Shown here: positions 1 to 8,559 of the stretch, one piece after another
How the letters are laid out: each line of letters opens with the position of its first letter
Position numbering within the stretch: the stretch's first letter is position 1
Notes under the pieces: model-generated
Databases searched by the model: none
What the model saw: the letters and a program-made list of their open reading frames with translations, nothing else
Told to the model about the DNA's origin: nothing
Assembly: GCA_026770575.1 (NCBI GenBank)
Contig: MU657172.1
Span: 391,984-411,576, forward strand
DNA from: Pelagophyceae sp. CCMP2097
Taxonomy: Eukaryota > Sar > Pelagophyceae
Length of the DNA stretch: 19,593 nucleotides
Direction: 5' to 3'
Position numbers and translations under genes: made by a program

Positions 1-1032
1 TTTTGAATTCCCACTCAGAACAAATTTTACTTTCGGGAGGAGACAGGGAGCTTGAGAGACGCTCGAGAGACGCTGCGCGCCCGTCCTCGAGAGACGCAGA
101 GCGCGCCCGTCTATAGGACCGTGCTCGTCGTCTCCACGCTACACCTAGGTGCGCTTACTCGGAGCGCGGCGTCCTTTGCCCTTGGAAACCGTTCGGTCTC
201 TGTGGCTCCTTGTTTGACTCTGCTCGTCCGCGCCCTGCTCGTCCACGACACGCGCCGCGTAAGCTACCCCCCACTTGGCAAAAAAACAGAGCGCAGGAGG
301 CCTAGGCTCTGCTCTCTGCTCTGCTCTCTCTCTCTTCTCTGTCTGGGGGGGGCTTCAAGTTCTGGCCACCACGGGAATTACGAACACGACCAAAGAGCCA
401 AGTGTCTAGCGGCCCGTACTTGCATGAGGGGATCAAGCGCAAAGCGCACAAACCACTCCCGCAGGCATGGCACCCGGGCCTTTTGGACCGGGAGCCTGAC
501 TTTGGAACAGCCGGTTATACCCTAATCTAGATTCTCACAAAAGAGCGCGGCGCCGCGGTTCGCGCTCGTTTGGCGTCGGAGCCGTCGTTCGAGGGTTAGA
601 GGCTGATGCGCAGGGTCCATGTCCCCAATCCCGCGCGGGGGAAGGGCGTGAAAGAGACCGCGCGCGCCCGCCTGCTCCCTTGCTTGCGTGGAAACTTCGA
701 CTCGGAGACGGCAATTTGCCCTGTAAAAGATTTGATCAAAACGCCTTTCCCGTTGCGTTTTCAGAAGGGATTTGAATCAGGTTCCCTGGAAATCCCCTAT
801 TCGAATCATCCTTTTTCTGAACATTTGCGCGTTTGGGGGCCCTTCTGATTAGCCCAATTCCCCTTTTGTGAACGTATTTTGTCCTTTTAAGCTCCCTGAT
901 TAGAGAGCTTCGGCTCAAATGAATATCCTATCGGATTCATTCCCTATCGTATCTGGCCGATTTCGTTTTTGTTTAAACTCCAAATCTGCAGGCCTAAGGT
1001 AGCTTTGGCGTCCTGGTGCGGCGAGCGGGGCG
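1..1032. other. No supportable gene; simple-sequence patches only
   Basis: I see no convincing gene here. The open frames are short, start at non-ATG codons and have no recognisable motif. Two low-complexity patches are visible. Around 53-110 the motif GAGAGACGC recurs three times in slightly altered context. At about 308-345 there is a CT-rich run. The rest is unannotated. Confidence 0.5.
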
Positions 1033-1490
1033 CGTCTCCGTTTTACCCTAAGGGCTTCGTCGCTTCGTCTCCCCAGGCCCTTCCGATAGAACCCTTAGGG
1101 TCAAACGAAGACGGCGTTGGTTGCGCGTTAAGGCCTTTCCGGTCGGTATCGGCGCCTTCGCCGACAGCCCGTGCGTCCCGCGTGGACCGTCTCCGTTTGA
1201 CCCCAAGGGCTTCATCGCTTCGTCTGCCGAGGCCCATCCGATAGAACCCTTTAGGTCAAACGGAGCCTGCGTCGGTCGCGCGTTTTGGCCCTGCCGAAAT
1301 CGGCGCCTGTGCCGACACCCGGTGCGTCCCTCGGGGACCGTCTCCGTTTGACCCTAAAGGCTACATCGCTTCGTCTGCCGAGGCCCAAGCGATAGAGCCC
1401 TTAAGGTCGAACAAAGCCCTCGTCGTTGGCTCATTTTCGCCTTTGCATCGGCGTCCCGCATGCCCCGGCGCCCACTGTGTCTCGGGGGGG
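1033..1490. repeat. Three-unit tandem repeat, period about 151-155 bp
   Basis: The phrase CGTCTCCGTTT starts near 1033, 1188 and 1339, each time followed by a related block containing AAGGGCTTC, CGCTTCGTCT and GATAGA. The unit is therefore about 155 then 151 bp, and the third copy fades after about 1490. Each unit also holds an internal inverted repeat: CCGTTTGACCCTAAGGG at the front pairs with CCCTTAGGGTCAAACGG-like sequence some 40 bases later, so each unit can form a hairpin. Overlapping open frames on both strands are by-products of the repeat. Confidence 0.85.
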
Positions 1491-1763
1491 TTGCCTCCTT
1501 CGCATTCTAGAGGCCCGGTCCATAGGGAGACCAGACTCCAACCTATATACACCTTTAACCCCGTCTATATTTTGCAACGACGGCGTTCACACAGGCGGAC
1601 GCGGCGTCGCGGCGATGGATCAAGACACGGCCGTCGCCTGGCGCTTCTCGGCCTCTTCGACACACAAACTTCTCGACCTCTTCTAGCCCGCGCCGGGTTA
1701 ACGCTCATCTAACGTTCGCTCAACGCTCATCCAACGAACTCTTCCCGAGCTTTCCAAGCAACT

Positions 1764-2093
1764 GTGGCTGGGGCAAGTAGAAATGCACTATTACTACCAG
1801 CAAATCAAATCCGAGTTAGCTGTCTTACGGTGAAGATCTTGGCGAGCCTGATCGAATCGTCCAAACGCCGCTGTAAAAATCGTCGTACTCGTCGCGGGAG
1901 GACCGAGGGCAAGTAGGAATTGAACAAAAAAGGGCACGTTTCCCCGTTTTCCCCAAAACGAGTTTTTGGCTGTGCGTGTGTGCACGCTCGCGCGAGTCGC
2001 GCCCAGATCACTAAAACCGCTCCAACACTAAATCGCGTTTTCCTCGATAACTCCCCTCGCCAATAAGGTTGCATTTCTACTTGCCCCAGCCAC
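1764..2093. mobile_element. 330-bp non-autonomous TIR element (MITE) with 4-bp target duplication
   Basis: The ends are perfect 24-bp inverted repeats (1764-1787 and 2070-2093) beginning GTGGCTGGGGCAAGTAG. The flanks are AACT at 1760-1763 and AACT at 2094-2097, which is a clean 4-bp target-site duplication. Removing the element and one AACT restores GCAACTTGG, and the same motif appears undisturbed at about 2168-2175, so the pre-insertion sequence can be read locally. There is no transposase ORF inside. The superfamily is not certain; TIR elements with 4-bp duplications other than TTAA are uncommon. Confidence 0.8.
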
Positions 2094-2097
2094 AACT

Positions 2098-2250
2098 TGG
2101 AAAACTTTCAAGCAACTTTGAAAGCTGAACTTAGAAAGTTGAACCCGAGGAAAAGAAGCTACTTTCCAAGCAACTTGGCAAGGTTTTCTGGAAAATACAC
2201 GCTTTGAAAGTAGATTGAAAAGCTTCTTGGAAAAAGGGAAACTGCCTAAT
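2098..2250. repeat. Dispersed AAGCAACTT / GAAAAGCTTCTTG repeat
   Basis: The segment is rich in CAAGCAACTT and GAAAGCT motifs. CAAGCAACTTTGAAAGCT at about 2109 recurs at about 5800, and the stretch around 2215-2240 resembles 5828-5867, with an inverted relative at 5347-5382. This points to a dispersed repeat family of unknown kind. The 1764-2093 element sits inside one copy of it. Confidence 0.55.
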
Positions 2251-2318
2251 GAAAGAGCAAGCTTTTGTCATAATACGATAGGAGGAGGCTAAGCTCGTAG
2301 TGTTGTCCTATGGGGGGG

Positions 2319-2516
2319 TCAAGGCGCTGAATGACCCTATCGACGCGCCTTGGTCCCGCAGGGCCGGCCCGCACTTTATTTAGCGTTTTGGCTATCCCTT
2401 GGGAAGCAGCGACGTGGCATCGGAGGGCGGGTGAGGAGCATGCGCTCGGGCCCTTGCGGGAACCGCCGCGCGTCGGCAACCGGCGGGAACTGCGCGCGGG
2501 CGTCCGCGACCAACCG
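2319..2516 (+). repeat. Dispersed 230-bp repeat, copy A (diverged)
   Basis: This is a diverged copy of the repeat at 15001-15230 and 18958-19187. Shared blocks are CTATCGACGCGCC, CATGCGYTCGGGCCCTTGCGGGA (Y = C here, T in the other copies), and CCGGCGGGAACTGCGC, all in the same order and spacing. It lacks the GGATCTCAGGCAG start seen in the other two copies. Long overlapping open frames come from its GC content. What the repeat encodes, if anything, is unknown. Confidence 0.75.
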
Positions 2517-2788
2517 ACGCCGCGCCTGCGAGGCGGCTCCTGACGACGCGGGCGGATTCTAACTCGAACACAAGGACCCAAAACGCCGATCCCGCTAGAG
2601 TCGACGCACCATGCGGAAAATCGACGGGCGTCTGCGCATGTGCTCGCTGACTGCGCGCCATCGATTCCGGGACGAGAGTCGGCTGGGGGTTCCTCGGGGA
2701 TGCCCTCGGGCCAAATCTGTACGTAGAACCGAGTTTGATTTGGGCCCCAGATTGATTTTCTAAGCGAGGGCAGCAAATTGGCATATTT

Positions 2789-3172
2789 GCTCGTTGCATC
2801 ACTAGGGATTATCAGCGCGCGCGGGGTCCGCCGAGGTCGGGAGTGGCGCGTTCGACGCGCGGCGTCGTGAGCTACAACATGTACCAAAACTTTACCGGCA
2901 CCTCGCTCGCGCGCCGCGCGCACTGGGCAAGAAAGCTAGGGGATAGTTGACAAAACGGAATCAGAGCTCTCTTTCGGAACACATTTCTTCACTTTCCCCG
3001 ACCCTATTTGTTAACTTTCCCCTAGCTTTTTCCCACAGTGCGCGCGGCGCACGCACGCGACGCCGGTAAAGTTTTGGTACAGGTCGTAGCCCACCGCCGC
3101 GCGTCGAACGCGCCACTCCCGACCTCGGCGGACCCCGCGCGCGCTGAGAAAATCCCTAGTGATGCAACAAGG
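2789..3172. mobile_element. Foldback element: two ~166-bp inverted arms around a 51-bp loop
   Basis: The left arm (2789-2954) matches the reverse complement of the right arm (3006-3172) over almost its whole length. Landmarks are GTTGCATCACTAGGGATT, GGTCCGCCGAGGTCGGGAG, TACCAAAACTTTACCGG and AGCTAGGGGA. Differences are scattered substitutions and small indels. Weaker similarity continues outward for about 50 bp on each side. There is no ORF of its own; the 225-aa minus frame running through the left arm is incidental. It is best read as a foldback or MITE-type element. Confidence 0.8.
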
Positions 3173-3429
3173 CAATCTGATTTTCAAATGCCCCTGCTCA
3201 AAAAAATCCTCTGGCCCGCGAAATGAAACTCGCACGTGGTTCCGTTGGAAAGAAAGTACATACAGGTTCTATATATCAACGGGCTTTTAGCGGGGTTTAA
3301 TTTGATAGGGCATGAATTCGATAGGATATTAAATTGGCTGATTCCGATTCAAATAGGAAGTTGCCCCGGCAAGAGGTTCCTAGTTGGCACGGTGGGGCTT
3401 CCGGGGGGTGTTGAGTTGGGGCTGCTTCG

Positions 3430-4065
3430 GTGGGGTGCCCGACGCTACGCTTGGAGTTTAAACCTTCTTCATGGGGCGTATGGGGCTCGTTCTCGGTCGG
3501 TCGGCCGTCTTTGGTGGCGTTTGGTGGCTTGGCCCGGGTGGAAGGCAAATGGCAGCACGTGGTAGCTAAATCTTGCGACGCGGCGTATTTCGCCGTGCGT
3601 GGGCGTTCGGAAAAGTGCCGAAATTCGATCGATCCGGTGGTTTCAGGGCGCAACATCGGCCAGAGGCGCCGACTGGTGCGCTGTCTCTTACGGCGGCGTC
3701 TCTGGGACCCCATGAGTGCGCAGGAAGCTCGACGGCGCCTGGAACTGCCCAGGCGGCGATTTGGAAGGGAAACAAAATCTGCAGGCCGCGGTAGGGCGGG
3801 ACGTTTGGAGGCCCGCGTGCACGTGCCGGCGTTTTCGAGCCGGCGACGCGGCGCGGTTGTCAGTCGCCGCGTGTGGCACGTCGCCGCGGGCGGACAGGGG
3901 GCAACGTACATTGACACGCCGGCGTCGTTCGGGACCGAGGGCGTATGGGCGTCGCCCGCCTGGTCGAGCAGGTACGACGGCTGCCTCTCATCCTCAACCC
4001 CGGCCATATTGGACCAATGGCAAGGGGCCCTGGCGCGCTACCAGCCCCCCGTTGGGCCTCTATAG
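3430..4065 (+). CDS. Hypothetical open frame, 211 codons, doubtful
   Basis: This is the longest plus-strand open frame in the left third of the window. It begins at GTG rather than ATG. The translation is rich in Arg, Ala and Ser, with a slightly more protein-like first third (residues 1-70, containing several Trp and aromatic residues) and a strongly basic middle. I recognise no domain. A frame of similar length (236 codons) is open on the opposite strand over the same bases, which is expected in GC-rich DNA with few stops, so openness alone is weak evidence. No splice sites, polyadenylation signal or conserved motif support it. It could be a fragment of an old gene or chance. Confidence 0.2.
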   Translation: MGCPTLRLEFKPSSWGVWGSFSVGRPSLVAFGGLARVEGKWQHVVAKSCDAAYFAVRGRSEKCRNSIDPVVSGRNIGQRRRLVRCLLRRRLWDPMSAQEARRRLELPRRRFGRETKSAGRGRAGRLEARVHVPAFSSRRRGAVVSRRVWHVAAGGQGATYIDTPASFGTEGVWASPAWSSRYDGCLSSSTPAILDQWQGALARYQPPVGPL

Positions 4066-4405
4066 GCTCTAGCAGGAGGGGATGTGCGAACGGAGAATTG
4101 GAGATCCGTTCCACAGGAGCATCGGTCCGTTCGCCCTCCGTGGTGGACTTAAGAGGGCGTTGGCTGCCCGGGCCGCGGTGTTGCGCTCGTTAGTTCGCTG
4201 GGGGGTTGGTGTATCTCCAAGGTAGTTTGGGGCGTAGAATCGCGTGGCGAGCTTAATATTTTCATTCGACCGCGTCTATGCCATTTTGAGGTCGGTATCA
4301 CTTCAGAGGTGGCGCCCAAGAAGAAACTGACTAGCCAGGCGGATCCGGCGTCGAGAAGTGTGTCGATCATGTAAAAGAATCCTCAGCCGTTGCCCCCTCC
4401 CCGCC

Positions 4406-4691
4406 AGCCCAAATTAGATCAGCCGTTTTAAATAAATTAATTTGGGCGAATACCTTATCAGAGCCTTATCACCGAATATCGTAGGAGGCCTAACATTGGG
4501 GGCCGCCCCCCATGTGGCCGTCGTAAGACCTCCCTCAAGCTGGGCCTCCTACGATGTCCCGATGATAAGGGCTGATACGATATCGCCAAAATATATCGTC
4601 GATAACTTGGACTTGATTGAAAACGCAATAAAATCACCATAACCGCCCTTAAAAAATGTTAACGGCATTGAAGGCTAATTTGATTTGGGCT
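4406..4691. mobile_element. 286-bp hairpin MITE nested in the left arm
   Basis: The element begins AGCCCAAATTAGATCAGCC and ends in the imperfect reverse complement of that sequence (right end read inward: AGCCCAAATCAAATTAGCC). It is bordered by GCC at 4403-4405 and 4692-4694, a possible 3-bp target duplication. The other arm of the large inverted repeat (near 6826-6832) lacks this block and gives the empty site. Inside, CCTTATCA...TCGTAGGAGGCC (from about 4451) pairs with GGCCTCCTACGA...TGATAAGG (from about 4541), so most of the element folds into one hairpin. No transposase is present. Confidence 0.8.
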
Positions 4692-4770
4692 GCCACCGCC
4701 TGCAGTGTCGTCGAAAGGTGCTATTATCGAAAACGATGTACATTTAAGCTTTTTGTTTTCCTATTCTGAA

Positions 4771-4837
4771 AAGGGGCAAATCGGCGGATTCGGGGAGATC
4801 AGGTCCCGATCGCCTCAAATCCGTCGATTTGCCCCTT
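4771..4837. repeat. 67-bp palindrome, left copy
   Basis: AAGGGGCAAATCGGCGGATT at the front pairs with AATCCGTCGATTTGCCCCTT at the back, leaving a short loop. A diverged copy of the same palindrome lies at 6689-6755 in the other arm. A few of the changes fall at paired positions. It is part of the composite inverted repeat. Confidence 0.85.
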
Positions 4838-4930
4838 CTCCGACGTCAGGAAAAAAAGCTCGAAAAGCCCGTTAGCTTTCAGAGTTGTTCGGTTCCTGTT
4901 TTAGCGTTTTTCTGTGCGCCTTCGTTTCAG

Positions 4931-5121
4931 CGATACTTATTCGCGCACGCGCACGCCATGCCAAGGACGACGACACCTCTCGCCTCCTCGGTCTCCTCGC
5001 CGACGATGACGAGGACAGCGAGGACGAGGAGGAGGGCGAGGAGAGCGACGACGCGCCCGTGGCGGAGGGCGGGATGGATGAAGACACCGGCGGATGCAGC
5101 GACGCCGACACCGGTTGGTGA
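4931..5121 (+). CDS. Terminal exon of an acidic-tail protein (partial)
   Basis: The stretch CTTCGTTTCAG just before this block looks like a 3-prime splice site, and the frame then runs to TGA at 5119-5121. The encoded tail is about 63 residues. It opens with a basic patch (RARARHAK), then becomes very acidic, with runs such as DDDEDSEDEEEGEESDD, followed by Gly/Asp-rich residues. Acidic C-terminal tails are common in chromatin- and nucleolus-associated proteins, but nothing here identifies the family. No upstream exon can be assigned: the sequence before it is the left arm of an inverted repeat, so this may be a gene piece caught inside the repeat rather than a working gene. The frame can also be extended upstream without splicing to 4885. 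Confidence 0.4.
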
Positions 5122-5268
5122 CCGCCCCATCTCACCTCTCGTAGCAAGTTTGTTTCATCGCCGTTGGGGAGCCGGGAGCCGGGGCCCGGGGGCAAGCCTG
5201 TGCTCAAACCGGCGAGTCCGGGCCGTCCACAGCGCCGCGTTGAGAATTTTTTCCTAAAGAGCGCCACT

Positions 5269-5382
5269 CCGTGTCCTCTGCAGCCCCAAGTCGGGCGCCG
5301 GAGACGCAGCCGCTTTGGCTGGGTCCAGCGCTGCCCCAGACATGAGGCAGCTTCACCTTTTTTCAAGGAGCTTTTAAAGTTG
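5269..5382. repeat. Left arm of the inner inverted repeat
   Basis: The block 5269-5341 (CTGCAGCCCCAAGTCGGGCG, GGAGACGCAGC) is the reverse complement of 5995-6072. The adjoining 5347-5382 (CAGCTTCACC, CAAGGAGCTTTTAAAG) is the reverse complement of 5831-5867. The right side has about 127 bp between its two blocks that the left side lacks. This inner repeat sits within the larger 4165-7080 inverted repeat. Confidence 0.8.
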
Positions 5383-5416
5383 ACCGGCGCATTTGCATAA
5401 CGTCGACTAAAACGCT

Positions 5417-5803
5417 TTAACGAGCAAGAGCCAAGCTGACTGTGCTTTGCACATCTCCTTCTGACGCCGATGCGTCCCGCGCGCTCAGATCCGTCAGACT
5501 CGATGAAGGAAAATAAAACGCACTTGCATTATAATTTGCATTCGACGGCGAGGTAACGTTGCGAAATGCGCGCCGCAGAGCGCGTCGTAGAGCGCCCGCG
5601 CATGCCCGCAGCGAGCGCGGCGTCGACGCGGCGCGCCCGCGCCGCGAGGCGGCCGCGATGGTCCCGCGCGCGCCTCGGGCAAAGTGCAGGGACGCGGCGC
5701 GTGCTGCATCGCCGCGCGGGCTAGCGTGCCGCAGCGCGCGGCGCGCGTTGAGCTCCGCGCCCGACGCCAAGTAGAGACGCTGCAAACGCCCCGGACTTAA
5801 CAA
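5417..5803 (-). CDS. GC-rich open frame in the palindrome core, doubtful
   Basis: The centre of the composite palindrome (about 5560-5770) is far richer in GC than its surroundings. The minus strand is open for 128 codons from a TTG. The translation is Ala/Arg-rich, with a short stretch (LYLASGAELNARRALRHAS) that faintly resembles repeat proteins, but I cannot assign a domain. A 71-codon plus-strand frame (5559-5774) overlaps it. The abrupt change in base composition suggests that this core has a different origin from the arms. Whether it is coding is unresolved. Confidence 0.2.
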   Translation of the reverse strand: MLSPGRLQRLYLASGAELNARRALRHASPRGDAARAASLHFARGARGTIAAASRRGRAASTPRSLRACAGALRRALRRAFRNVTSPSNANYNASAFYFPSSSLTDLSARDASASEGDVQSTVSLALAR

Positions 5804-5830
5804 GCAACTTTGAAAGCTCTACTTTTAAAG

Positions 5831-6072
5831 TCCAGCTTGAAAAGCTCCTTGAGAAAAGTGAAGCTGTCTATTAAAAAAGACGCTCTCTTTTAGAGGGCGT
5901 TATTTTAGAATGTTGGCAGTTGCAACGACCCAGGGCCTTTCGCCATTGCGCACCACTGCCCCCCCCTCCGAGCGTGTTCGGGGGCTTCTAAGGCGGGTCT
6001 GGGGCAGAGCTGGGCCCTGCCAAAGCAGCTGCGTCTCCGGCGCCCGACTTGGGGCTGCAGAAGACGCGGAAT
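5831..6072. repeat. Right arm of the inner inverted repeat, split by about 127 bp
   Basis: Blocks 5831-5867 and 5995-6072 are the reverse complements of the left arm blocks 5347-5382 and 5269-5341. The extra 127 bp between them contains CGCTCTCTTTTAGAGGGCG-like sequence at about 5880, a short palindromic motif with a relative at 7085-7120. Confidence 0.75.
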
Positions 6073-6659
6073 CTCAAAGGCTTGCGACACTGTTTAAATT
6101 TACTGACTTTAGCAAGCAGCGCGGGCATTCGCAAAAGGAAATGGAGAGAAGGGGACTGTCGAATTTGCACAACAGAAATCGCCAAATATAACTATTTTTA
6201 GCGCGTGCGTTCTTGCCGCCCCCCTCCAGTCGTACTAGTCGCCGCCTCGGAGACCAGCGCGCGAAGAAGAAACTTCCCAAACCGAGAAAAATCAAAAACC
6301 ACTAAAGGAAGCAAGGAAAGGTCGCACAACTGGGGCAGTCGCGATCGGGCGCAGTGCCCCATCACGATTTTCCAAGTTGCGCGAACTGTCCTTGGCGCCT
6401 TTATCGACTTTTAATTTGGGCACTACGGGTTTGGACTTGATTAACTACTAAATTAAGAAGCTTTCGCGGAGATTCGCCCAAACAAGGGTAGTTCATGAAA
6501 AGCCAACAAGCGCCTCCAGAGAGCGTCTCGCGCTAGTGGTTGGCGTGGCGCCACTCTTCATTCAAGGGGGAAAAGGTTAAATAATTCCCGGTGACAATCT
6601 TATTCGACAGAGTGAAAACAAGCAAAAACGGGAACTTAATAAATCTTACCCTTAGAGTG
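6073..6659. other. No supportable feature
   Basis: I see no gene, repeat or RNA here that I can defend. The open frames are short and unlike protein. The stretch lies between the inner and outer right arms of the composite inverted repeat. Confidence 0.5.
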
Positions 6660-7080
6660 ATATTGAAACTTTTCCCCTGACGTCGGAGAAGGAGCAAATC
6701 GACGGATTCGAGGCGATCGGGATCTGACCTCCCCGAATCCGCCAATTTGCCCCTTTTCAGAAGAGGAAAACAAAAAGCTAGATGTACGTCGTTTTCAATA
6801 ATAGCACTTTTCGACGACACCACAGGCGGCGGGGAGGGGGCAGCGGCTGGGGATACTTATGCATCATCGACACACTTCTCGACGCCAGATCCGCCTGTCT
6901 AGTCAGTTTCTTCGTGGGTGCCACCTCTGAAGTGATGCTGACCTCATAATGGCATAGACGCGGCCGAATGAAAAAAATAAGCTGGCCACGTGATTCTACG
7001 CCCAAAACTACGCAAGAGATGCACCAACCTCCCAGCGAATTAAGGAGCGCAACACCGCGGTCCGGGCAGCCAACATTCTA
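6660..7080. repeat. Right arm of the 2.9-kb composite inverted repeat
   Basis: This is the reverse complement of 4165-4866 without the MITE. It includes the second copy of the 67-bp palindrome at 6689-6755. Near 6826-6832 the MITE-free sequence reads straight through and provides the empty site. On the plus strand the frame matching the left arm's minus frame (about 6865-7075) is conserved apart from one stop codon. Confidence 0.85.
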
Positions 7081-7612
7081 AAAAAGCGCTCTCTTTTAAA
7101 AGGCCCCATTTTAGAATTGATAAAATAGCGCACCGGAGGTACTGCAGACCCCCGGAGGGCGCCTTTGGTAAGTTGGTGCCATGGTATACAGCCGCTTAGA
7201 GGGCACTTTGAAACGCGAGTAGGCTGGCTTAGGTTAAGTCCTATTTCGATGTTGATGGCGCAGCAGCGAAAGAAGGACCGGCGCACCCGCGGCCCGCGGC
7301 CCGCGCCACCCTCGCAACCGCGCGCAGCAGCATGCTGCATATGCGCGCGTCTTCAAGTTGTTTTAAGGTTCCGCACGGATGGAACTGTGAATCAGACAGA
7401 CAGACCGACAGACAAAATTGCGCATGGATGATCTTTAATAACAACCCCCGGAAAAGGGGCCTAGATTTTATCGAATCCAAAGACCCCCTCCGGTGGTCTG
7501 AATAAATTCCAAAATCTGGCTTATTGACAATTAAATTCCCGAGTCCAAACAATTGGTCCAAAAGAGAAAGTTTCCGGATGTTTGAGGTTAGTCGAACTTT
7601 GGTCGTCAGTGC
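7081..7612. other. No gene; short simple repeat
   Basis: No gene is supportable. There is a (CAGA)n-type microsatellite at about 7393-7415. The overlapping minus-strand frames (7008-7340 and part of 7241-7897) show no protein-like composition. Confidence 0.5.
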
Positions 7613-7874
7613 CTCAGCTCCCCAGGTTTTGCCATGGTCACGGGCGGCGTTGGAAAGAGGGGAAGCAGGGCCTTCCAAATCCGCCGCCCATGACAATGGG
7701 CAAGCCCGGAAAGCTGAGCTACAGGTTAACAAATTTGACTTATCTCGAACTTTGGCAACCTGTAGCCCAGCTTTCCGGGCTACGCCATAGTCACGACCGG
7801 CGGATTTGGATAGCCCTGCATCCCCTCTTTCCAACGCCGTCGTCCGTGACCATCGCGAAGCCCGGGGAGCTGAG
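7613..7874. mobile_element. 262-bp foldback with a hairpin inside each arm
   Basis: The left arm (7613-7727) and right arm (7757-7874) are near-complete reverse complements around a 29-nt loop. Landmarks are CTCAGCTCCCC, GTTGGAAAGAGGGGA, CCAAATCCGCCG and CCCGGAAAGCT. Each arm is itself palindromic: in the left arm GCCATGGTCACGGGCGGC (near 7631) pairs with GCCGCCCATGACAATGG (near 7683), and the right arm has the equivalent. A single strand could therefore fold into a cloverleaf-like shape. No ORF is attributable to it. Confidence 0.85.
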
Positions 7875-8499
7875 TCTCGATGCTCCAAATTTAGCACTTT
7901 TATCGCGCATCTCTCCTGGCTCTAGCTAGGCAGCACGGTCGTTTCGAGATAGAGAGAATCGTGCACTCAGGAAAATGACATTACGAGAATAGGGCGTGAT
8001 AAAACCTTGGTTGGGCCCCTTATCGAGCTCTCACGTCGTTTCGGCACGGACGCAAGCCCTCGAAAGAATTGCACCTGCCTGTGATGAGTTGCTGGGCAAC
8101 CCTCGACGAACATATCCCTCGACGGGTGCAAATCTGCTGGCTTCCGACCGACGCTGTGCACTCGCTCAGATTTTCGTAGCTAAGCAACTGCTGTTCACAG
8201 CCCCAACGCAAACCCTTTCGTGATACTATCTTGTTGTACTGTGTGCGTCGACGACCCTTTCAGTCGAGCACCGCCGCAAAGTGCCGCGACGTGCGTCTTC
8301 CTTCCTTGTAACCTCTCCACAGGCGAGCCCTCACTCGATTATCGCAGAAAAAGATAACCCTTCATGTGAGCATCTTCAGGAGGGCCCGCGCCGAAAGGAC
8401 CGTGACAGCGGGCCTTGTGGGCTGTGTGTGTTGTTCAGTTGCGAGGGTTCGCTGCGAAAAGGCTGATTTCCTCCGTCCCGTGGTCGATTATAGGCTCCT
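7875..8499. other. No supportable feature
   Basis: Only short frames with no recognisable motif are present on either strand. I find no strong repeat or RNA signal. Confidence 0.5.
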
Positions 8500-8559
8500 T
8501 TGAAACCGGGGATGTCACTCGCCGGCGCGTCGCGGCGCGCCGCGACAGTCGGCGGCACT

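Larger units (their letters stand above)
4165..4866. repeat. Left arm of a 2.9-kb composite inverted repeat
   Basis: Two blocks, 4165-4405 and 4692-4866, reappear in reverse complement at 6829-7080 and 6660-6828. Matching phrases include GTTGGCTGCCCGG, GCGGTGTTGCGCTC, ACACACTTCTCGACG and GCTATTATYGAAAACGA-like sequence. The left arm is longer only because a 286-bp MITE sits between its blocks. Read on the minus strand, 4370-4150 stays open for 73 codons, and the same frame in the right arm is nearly intact (one stop). The repeat may therefore derive from coding sequence. Confidence 0.85.

Noticed and set aside
52..525. 157-codon plus-strand open frame
   Set aside because: It begins at TTG, lies over simple repeats and reads as Arg/Ser/Leu-rich low-complexity sequence without any motif.
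2246..2923. 225-codon minus-strand open frame
   Set aside because: It runs through the dispersed repeat (copy A) and one arm of the foldback; its length is explained by GC-rich repeats with few stops.
3297..4007. 236-codon minus-strand open frame opposite the 211-codon plus frame
   Set aside because: The composition is Arg/Pro/Thr-rich with no protein-like stretch. Two long opposite frames in GC-rich DNA are expected by chance, so I listed only the plus frame, at low confidence.
7241..7897. 218-codon minus-strand open frame
   Set aside because: It crosses the nested hairpin at 7613-7874 and has no recognisable domain.
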